From Ruminococcus sp. UBA3280 (GTDB taxonomy: Bacteria; Bacillota; Clostridia; Oscillospirales; Ruminococcaceae): a DNA stretch of 36,585 nt. Made by a program: the position numbers and the translations under genes. Shown in pieces: positions 31,522 through 36,585 of this stretch (within the stretch, counting starts at the first letter, position 1; each line of letters opens with the position of its first letter). The stretch is from assembly GCA_002362175.1 (NCBI GenBank), contig DETU01000058.1, positions 1 through 36,585 of the forward strand, in the 5' to 3' direction. The notes under the pieces were generated by a model. That model made no database searches. It had not been told where the DNA came from and saw nothing but the letters and a program-made list of their open reading frames with translations.

Positions 31522-32159
31522 ATAAAACCGTTTTTCGCAAGAAAGTCCACAGAAATATTACTTTTTCTGCTGTCGGGACAAATAAGTTTTTCGACGTATT
31601 TGCCGACTATATCGTTTTCAAGATTTACTATATCGCCCGTTTTTTTATATGAAAGTACAGTTTGTTCAGCCGTGTGCGGAATAATTGAAACACTGAAACT
31701 GCTGTCCGTTACTTTTGCAACAGTAAGGCTTATACCGTCAATCGCCACAGAACCCTTTTCAATGATATACCTCATTATTTCGGGCGTTGTATTAATAGTG
31801 TACCATACGGCTATACCGTCGTTTTTTATTGCCGAGACAGTTCCCGTGCCGTCTATGTGTCCCGAAACTATATGACCGCCGAAACGTCCGTTTGCAGACA
31901 TTGCACGTTCAAGATTGATGGGACTTCCTTTTTTAAGACTTCCCAGTGACGAACGGTCTAAAGTTTCGTTCATAACGTCCGCACGGAAAGTATTTCTGTC
32001 AGATTCCGTTACAGTGAGACATACGCCATTTACTGCTATACTGTCGCCTATATGAACGTCCTCAAGTACTTTTTCAGCCTGAATTTTTATAAAGGAACTG
32101 TTTCCGCTATGCTGAATCGTCTGAACTGTTCCGACTTCCTCAATGATACCCGTAAACAC
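31518..32159 (-). CDS. ribE: Riboflavin synthase, alpha chain
   Basis: RibE dismutates two lumazines into riboflavin and the RibH substrate. The 213-residue protein is the trimeric alpha-type with two lumazine-binding halves: MFTGIIEEVGTV, SIAVNGVCLTV and GGHIVSGHIDGTGTV, the second half with VAIDGISLTVAK. The start is GTG 32159, directly against the ribD stop (TAGGTG), so there is no gap for a separate ribosome-binding site and coupling with ribD is expected. Its stop overlaps the next start. Confidence 0.96.
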   Translation of the reverse strand: MFTGIIEEVGTVQTIQHSGNSSFIKIQAEKVLEDVHIGDSIAVNGVCLTVTESDRNTFRADVMNETLDRSSLGSLKKGSPINLERAMSANGRFGGHIVSGHIDGTGTVSAIKNDGIAVWYTINTTPEIMRYIIEKGSVAIDGISLTVAKVTDSSFSVSIIPHTAEQTVLSYKKTGDIVNLENDIVGKYVEKLICPDSRKSNISVDFLAKNGFI

Positions 32160-33245
32160 CTATTTCACCATGCTTTCTATCAGAATATCTTCACCTATGC
32201 GTTTTATCTCAATGTTTTCAAGCATATAGGCATCGTCGGGGCAGGGGACACCAAGACCCGAAACAGCGGTTTTTGCATCACGTCCGCCGAAAATTTTCGG
32301 TGCTATATAAGCCTGAACCTTATTTACAATGCCTGATTTTAAAGCGGAATAATTCAATTCTCCTCCGCCCTCTAAAAGTATGCTGTCAATTTTTTCGTCA
32401 CCGAGTCTGCGGACAAGTTCACATAAATCAACGTGACCGTCTTTTTTGCCGACCTGCATTATCCTGCAACCGAAATTTTCGTAAACAGAAATTTTTTCCG
32501 TATCGTTTGAGCAGGTGGCAATAACAGTCGGTATATTATCTGAAGTTTTAACTATATTTGATTCAAATGGAGTTTTCAGATTGGTGTCACATATTATCCT
32601 TAAAGGATTACGACCGTTTTCAAGCCGACAGTCAAGCATAGGATTATCTGCGATTACAGTTCCGATACCAACCATTACAGCGGAATGTCTAAGACGTTCT
32701 TCATGAACGTGCTGTCTTGCCTTTTCACCCGTAATCCACTTTGAAAGACCTGTATAACAAGCAATTTTTCCGTCAGCGGTCATGGCATATTTCATAGTTA
32801 CAAACGGTTTTCCCGTAGTGATATAGTGGAAAAATATTTCATTGAGTCCGTCACATTCTTCTTTTAAAACACCCTCAATTACTTCTATTCCGTGTTCCCG
32901 CAGAATTTTTACGCCTTTTCCTGCCACACGTGGATTAGGGTCGGACGAACCTATAAAAACACGTTTAATATTTTTTTCAATTATTATGCCGGTACAAGGA
33001 GGAGTTTTTCCATGATGACAGCACGGTTCAAGAGTAACATATATATCAGCACCGTTGCAGTCCTCATTGCAGTCAGCAAAAGCATTACGTTCGGCATGAA
33101 GTTCACCGTATTTGCGATGAAAACCCTTTCCGATAATTCTGCCGTCCTTTACAATGACCGCCCCCACCATTGGATTGGGATTCACAAATCCCGTTCCTTT
33201 TTTTGCAAGTTCAAGAGCGGTTTTCATATATTCCTCATGATTCAT
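32160..33245 (-). CDS. ribD: Bifunctional riboflavin deaminase/reductase
   Basis: RibD deaminates and then reduces the pyrimidine intermediate. The 361-residue protein has an N-terminal deaminase with the zinc motif HAERNA (H50, E52) and PCCHHGKTPPC (C75, C84), and a C-terminal reductase (about 145-361) with KYAMTADGKIA and LLEGGGELN. The ATG is after GGAGG, which in turn follows the T-run of the riboswitch terminator. It is the first gene of the FMN-controlled operon. Confidence 0.97.
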   Translation of the reverse strand: MNHEEYMKTALELAKKGTGFVNPNPMVGAVIVKDGRIIGKGFHRKYGELHAERNAFADCNEDCNGADIYVTLEPCCHHGKTPPCTGIIIEKNIKRVFIGSSDPNPRVAGKGVKILREHGIEVIEGVLKEECDGLNEIFFHYITTGKPFVTMKYAMTADGKIACYTGLSKWITGEKARQHVHEERLRHSAVMVGIGTVIADNPMLDCRLENGRNPLRIICDTNLKTPFESNIVKTSDNIPTVIATCSNDTEKISVYENFGCRIMQVGKKDGHVDLCELVRRLGDEKIDSILLEGGGELNYSALKSGIVNKVQAYIAPKIFGGRDAKTAVSGLGVPCPDDAYMLENIEIKRIGEDILIESMVK

Positions 33246-33257
33246 ATATACCTCCGT

Positions 33258-33292
33258 AAAAAAATACCCCGAAAGTTTTCACTTCGGGGCAT
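33258..33292 (-). terminator. Expression-platform terminator of the FMN riboswitch
   Basis: On the minus strand ATGCCCCGAAGT pairs with ACTTTCGGGGTAT around a small loop and is followed by seven T (33258-33264), only three bases before the ribD Shine-Dalgarno. FMN binding should favour this hairpin and stop transcription. Confidence 0.88.
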
Positions 33293-33317
33293 GGATATAT
33301 TGTGGAATAATATTATT

Positions 33318-33426
33318 ATCTTCTCACGTCCGGACTATACCGTCGGTTTCGGAGTTTCACCGAATCAGCCTCAAAAGGCTCGCAGACTTTTACTGCCGGT
33401 CAGGAATTACACCCTGCCCTGAAGAT
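33318..33426 (-). promoter_or_regulatory. FMN riboswitch (RFN element)
   Basis: The minus strand reads the RFN consensus in order: ATCTTCAGGGCAGGGTG, AATTCCTGACCGGC, GCGAGCC, GATTCGGTGAAACTCCGA, AACCGACGG, ATAGTCCGGACG, and GAAGAT, which closes the P1 stem with ATCTTC. It lies directly downstream of the promoter and upstream of ribD. It controls the whole seven-gene operon by sensing flavin mononucleotide. Confidence 0.96.
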
Positions 33427-33432
33427 GTTTTT

Positions 33433-33461
33433 ATTATAGCACATTGTTTTTAATTTGTCAA
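33433..33461 (-). promoter_or_regulatory. Promoter of the riboflavin operon
   Basis: TTGACA (33456-33461 complement) and TATAAT (33433-33438 complement) are 17 bases apart with TGC before the -10. The start of RNA would fall at about 33426, exactly at the first base of the riboswitch P1 stem. Confidence 0.9.
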
Positions 33462-33474
33462 GAGTAGTTTATAA

Positions 33475-34647
33475 TTATTTTATTGTGTCAATCGGTTCGG
33501 GGATTAATCCTGTATGGTTATCTTCAATAACTTTCTGTCTGACAAGAATCATATCAAAAACATCAACATTTCCGTCATAATTCAAATCAGCACTGGCATA
33601 CTGTATACTCGTAAGTCTTGTATGACCAAGCATATATTTCTGGAATATAACAGCGTCCGAAATATTTATATATCCGTCCATATTCAAATCGCAACTTTCG
33701 GGCATAACACAGCCGACTGTACTATAACTCGGTATAAACTTACCGTTTGCGACGTTAAGTATTATTGAGGACATGGGAAAAATATCGGGAGAATATACTT
33801 CAACAAAACCGTCGCTTGTGGGTTCAATAGTAGTGTAAGCAACTATATCGCCTGTTTGCTCCATAAGGTCACCGTCAACCCAGCTCGGACCGTAAAAAAT
33901 GTTTGTTATTTCGGCGTTGCCTGAAACACTTATATACGAGCCTGCCCTGTCATCTGTACTGTATGGATTTTTTTGATATGTACCGTATGGAGTTTCCAGA
34001 CAGAAAACAGATTTATCCTTTTGGGTTTCTGATTCATAGCCGTAATCAAAGAATGTGAAGAACATATTATTATCAACGGTGCATGATGCTAGAGCATAGT
34101 ATTCACCGCTGTTGCAGATTTTTTCAGTGTCGTACTCCTCATAATAGGCAAAACTTGCTATATCACCCGACTTTATCTCATCAACAGTTGTTTCGTTTCT
34201 GAAAGACCTTTCACCTAAATATTCAACCTGTGTACCCGTATTTATGTTATATGTTACTTCAAAGTTCTGAATGACGGGATAGAAATAATGACAGTGTGAT
34301 TCAATAACGGTCATACCCTCTTCTATATCATAGTCAATGTCATAGTTTATAATTTCCTCGAAAAGCTGTACTCTTGAAATCAGGAAAGAGGTACTGTTAT
34401 AAGTCGGAGTGAATGTAAAAGAACGGTCAGCTCTTTCGGTAGTGAATTTTGAACAACCGCTTACTATGAAGTCAAAATTATTATCACCTTCAAAAATAAC
34501 GCTGTTGCCGTCAACGGTGTAGGGCTGTACTGACGGCGGAATTGCTTCCGACGAATTTAAATTTTCTGCATTTGAAATTATCGGCACTGCTGAAATACTC
34601 ATCATAACCGACATAATAAGTGAAGTAATTCTGTTTGATTTTTTCAT
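33475..34647 (-). CDS. Secreted dockerin-containing protein, unknown function
   Basis: The 390-residue protein has a signal peptide (about 1-27, ending SNA) and a type I dockerin at about 320-375 with two calcium loops, DLNMDGYINISD and DLNYDGNVDVFD. The part between is beta-rich, with YFYPVIQNFEVTYNINTGTQVEYLG and ETPYGTYQ, and has no catalytic motif I recognise. It should be exported and attached to cohesins. The ATG follows GGAGG and comes 12 bases after the upstream membrane protein gene, with which it forms an operon. The stop is 14 bases before the rib -35 box and I see no terminator between. Confidence 0.85.
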   Translation of the reverse strand: MKKSNRITSLIMSVMMSISAVPIISNAENLNSSEAIPPSVQPYTVDGNSVIFEGDNNFDFIVSGCSKFTTERADRSFTFTPTYNSTSFLISRVQLFEEIINYDIDYDIEEGMTVIESHCHYFYPVIQNFEVTYNINTGTQVEYLGERSFRNETTVDEIKSGDIASFAYYEEYDTEKICNSGEYYALASCTVDNNMFFTFFDYGYESETQKDKSVFCLETPYGTYQKNPYSTDDRAGSYISVSGNAEITNIFYGPSWVDGDLMEQTGDIVAYTTIEPTSDGFVEVYSPDIFPMSSIILNVANGKFIPSYSTVGCVMPESCDLNMDGYINISDAVIFQKYMLGHTRLTSIQYASADLNYDGNVDVFDMILVRQKVIEDNHTGLIPEPIDTIK

Positions 34648-34659
34648 AAATAGTCCTCC

Positions 34660-35964
34660 TTAATTATTGGTTAAATCATCAAAGTCAAGTATAATATTGC
34701 TGTTATTCATATTAATATAGTGACCGTCTTTATAACGGAATTTACTCATATCACTGTATGTTGTAAGGGAATAGCTTCCGTCGGGCAGGGGAAAGTGACT
34801 TTTCTTTATAAAGTAAAGATATTCATCACCAACCTGCGAAACCGTTTTGTTTTGAGCAGGGTCAAAAAGCATGAAGTTGTTTTCTATTGCCCAGTCAAGC
34901 TGTATTTTATATTCCGACGCAGGAATATATCCGCCGTTGCTATAAACCGAAATTTTTGAATACTGTTCAATATCGCCCTTTATTACTTCCGAAACGCTTA
35001 TATTTTCCTGAGTGTAGGGAACACCGTCTATAGCGGTATAAATTACATCGTCAACGGTTGCAATCAGAATCATATCAGAGTTGTCTAAAAAATCTTCCCA
35101 TGTAGCTGTAGTTGAATCGCCCGGTTGTCCGTCTGTTGATGGTGGGTTAGGGTCATTTTGTATAACATCATTTATATCAACGGCGTTGTTGTCGGGATAA
35201 TAACGGACAGGAGGTTTAATTGTATAGTCGGGGGGAACATCTACTACCGGTGCAGTACATGATGGAAAATCAACGCTATCTTCAAAAGTAGTAGTTGTTG
35301 TCTGTGGGAGAGGGCTGAAACCTTTATGTTCTGTTGTGGTAGTCTGAGTAGATGTAAGAGGCTTGGTTGGTTTTATGTTATTCTCGTCTCTTGTAGACAG
35401 GGTAGTTGTACCGGTTGTTTTTACATTGGTAGTATTTCGGGAGGTATTTGTTGTATGTGAAGCTTCTGAAGTGCTGTCAGAAGTATTTTCCGATGAGTTT
35501 TCGGACGGAGAATCTGCGGAAGATTCGTCTTTGTTTTTATCTGAATTTTTATTTGTGGTTTTGGCTGATGTTGTCGTAACTGACATATTTTTTTCATCTG
35601 TGACTGTATTTCCATTATCGTTCTGAACCGCTGTGGTAGTACGGTTTTGATTTTCAGAATTACGGACGGAAGAAAGCGATGTTTGAACAGAATAGTCCGT
35701 CTGATTTTCGGAAACAGAAGATTCAGAGGAGTATATTATGTTATTATCCGTATTTTCGGGCTGTTCAAATCGGGGCAGGTTCTTTATACCGCCCCATACC
35801 CCTATGACCATTACCGCAACTATCGCTGTCGGCAGATATACGGGAATAAAGGACGAAAATTTTCTTTCAGGCTTTATGTCAAGTTTATTGAAAAAACTGT
35901 CTTTCTGATTTGGTTCAGGAATATTAAAGGCGTTTTTTAAAGTCTTTTTAGACTTTTTATTCAC
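34660..35964 (-). CDS. Single-pass membrane protein, probable anti-sigma/sensor
   Basis: The 434-residue protein has a short cytoplasmic N-terminus (1-38), a membrane span (about 39-60), a long Ser/Thr/Asn-rich linker (about 70-245) and an extracytoplasmic C-terminal domain (about 290-434). That domain contains NSDMILIATVDDVIY, SVSEVIKGDIEQYSKISVYSNGGYIP and GDEYLYFIKK, probably a beta-rich binding module. The start overlaps the sigma-factor stop by 4 bases (ATGA). This arrangement is that of a sigma and its membrane-bound regulator. The cytoplasmic part is too short for a classical zinc anti-sigma domain, so partnership is inferred from position and topology. Confidence 0.75.
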   Translation of the reverse strand: MNKKSKKTLKNAFNIPEPNQKDSFFNKLDIKPERKFSSFIPVYLPTAIVAVMVIGVWGGIKNLPRFEQPENTDNNIIYSSESSVSENQTDYSVQTSLSSVRNSENQNRTTTAVQNDNGNTVTDEKNMSVTTTSAKTTNKNSDKNKDESSADSPSENSSENTSDSTSEASHTTNTSRNTTNVKTTGTTTLSTRDENNIKPTKPLTSTQTTTTEHKGFSPLPQTTTTTFEDSVDFPSCTAPVVDVPPDYTIKPPVRYYPDNNAVDINDVIQNDPNPPSTDGQPGDSTTATWEDFLDNSDMILIATVDDVIYTAIDGVPYTQENISVSEVIKGDIEQYSKISVYSNGGYIPASEYKIQLDWAIENNFMLFDPAQNKTVSQVGDEYLYFIKKSHFPLPDGSYSLTTYSDMSKFRYKDGHYINMNNSNIILDFDDLTNN

Positions 35965-36422
35965 TTCAAATCCTCCTTTTCAAACTCTTTCCGCAGAAAT
36001 TCAAGTATATTTTTTATTCTGCGGTTGAGTGCAAATCTTGATATATTGTACAGCTTGCTTATTACTCCGACGGGTTCTTCATTCACATAACGCAGAAGTA
36101 TTATCTCTCTGTCCTCGTCGGGAAGTTTTTTCAATGCCCCGCTCAAAGCTATACTGGTTAAAACTTTATTTTCATTATCTGTATCGTCGGGCAAATCTTC
36201 GGGAAGTTCCTCAGTGGTTTTTCTGCGATATTCGTCTATACAAAGATTGCCCGCTATTGTATATAAGTACTGTAAATCTTTGTTTTTATTGTGATACTGC
36301 GGTTTTTCAAGAAAACGAAGGAAGGTTTCCTGTGTCAAATCCTCTGCGGTTTCACGGCTGTGAACACGCAGATAACAGTATCTGTATATTTTATCATATT
36401 GATTACGTAAATCAAATGGCAC
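35961..36422 (-). CDS. ECF-type RNA polymerase sigma factor
   Basis: I start at GTG 36422, seven bases after GGGAGG; the frame runs on upstream but has no signal there and crosses the promoter. The 153-residue protein has sigma region 2 (YDKIYRYCYLRVHSRETAEDLTQETFLRF) and region 4 (ALKKLPDEDREIILLRYVNEE, then VISKLYNISRFALNRRIKNIL) and lacks regions 1 and 3, as in ECF sigmas. It presumably drives its own promoter and dockerin genes. The overlapping membrane-protein gene downstream probably encodes its regulator. Confidence 0.9.
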   Translation of the reverse strand: MPFDLRNQYDKIYRYCYLRVHSRETAEDLTQETFLRFLEKPQYHNKNKDLQYLYTIAGNLCIDEYRRKTTEELPEDLPDDTDNENKVLTSIALSGALKKLPDEDREIILLRYVNEEPVGVISKLYNISRFALNRRIKNILEFLRKEFEKEDLK

Positions 36423-36501
36423 ATATAAACCTCCCTTCATTATGTTTGACGTTGGAAAAACGAAAATGTGCGGTTTAAATTGTAAACATTTTGTGAACAT
36501 T

Positions 36502-36530
36502 ATGATACCATATATTTTAAAGTCTGTCAA
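36502..36530 (-). promoter_or_regulatory. Promoter of the sigma-factor operon
   Basis: On the minus strand TTGACA (36525-36530) and TATCAT (36502-36507) are 17 bases apart with TGG before the -10. This is a housekeeping-type promoter, so the operon may not depend only on its own sigma. The leader is about 75 bases. Confidence 0.75.
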
Positions 36531-36544
36531 CAGGCATTTTTTTC

Positions 36545-36573
36545 TTGACATTGAGGAATAAAAACATTATAAT
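36545..36573 (+). promoter_or_regulatory. Divergent promoter leaving the window to the right
   Basis: TTGACA (36545-36550) and TATAAT (36568-36573) are 17 bases apart on the plus strand. The transcript would begin near the last base shown, so its gene lies outside. Confidence 0.8.
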
Positions 36574-36585
36574 TTATATTATGAT

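Noticed and set aside
1..36585. CRISPR arrays, insertion sequences, prophage genes
   Set aside because: No repeat-spacer arrays, transposase or integrase motifs or phage structural genes were seen; the three phased palindromes at 18-71 lack CRISPR-like spacers (only 8 bases).

Overview
The window looks like chromosomal DNA of a low-G+C, anaerobic, spore-former-related Clostridia bacterium. A Ruminococcus-like member of the Oscillospiraceae is my best guess. The reasons are two secreted proteins with C-terminal type I dockerins (cellulosome-type modules), Thr/Glu- or Ser/Thr-rich linkers, an [FeFe]-hydrogenase maturase (HydG), a YlmC/YmxH-type sporulation-associated protein, and a very regular promoter style (TTGACA, 17 bases, often TGn, then TATAAT). 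This placement rests on recognised families, not on a search.

Left edge (1-1570): a 20-bp-periodic array of palindromes, a tRNA-Leu(UAG) gene on the minus strand, and two small accessory genes (GNAT acetyltransferase, VOC/glyoxalase-fold protein). Each accessory gene is followed on the upstream side by a decayed copy of the 5' part of the tRNA gene, which suggests successive insertions at the tRNA. A small Cys-rich protein gene follows. Region 1571-6780: a TM1266-type regulator gene and hydG lie behind a leader that can be folded as either an antiterminator or an intrinsic terminator. This is the best candidate here for an undescribed cis-acting RNA. Next come a 45-residue protein that is little more than a sortase-type sorting signal, a YlmC/YmxH gene, then rpsB and tsf with a structured rpsB leader, and a small membrane protein.

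Region 6780-17700: MoxR ATPase, DUF58 protein and TgpA-like transglutaminase in one operon; a secreted C39-like cysteine peptidase with SH3-like and dockerin modules; prmA; an unrecognised 386-residue protein; a U32-like barrel protein; and guaA. Region 17700-27016: cardiolipin synthase, dCMP deaminase, a substrate-binding-domain/GGDEF fusion (minus strand), inorganic pyrophosphatase and PRPP synthetase, then a MacB-like ABC transporter fusion with a very large extracytoplasmic domain.

Region 27017-33461, all minus strand: a promoter, FMN riboswitch and terminator precede ribD, ribE, an unknown gene, ribBA, ribH, a HAD phosphatase and a lipoprotein with an HEFGH motif, all touching or nearly touching. 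The HAD protein is a good candidate for the otherwise missing riboflavin-pathway phosphatase. Region 33475-36585: an ECF sigma factor, a single-pass membrane protein (probable anti-sigma or sensor) and a dockerin protein form an operon that reads towards the rib promoter. A divergent promoter leaves the window on the right.
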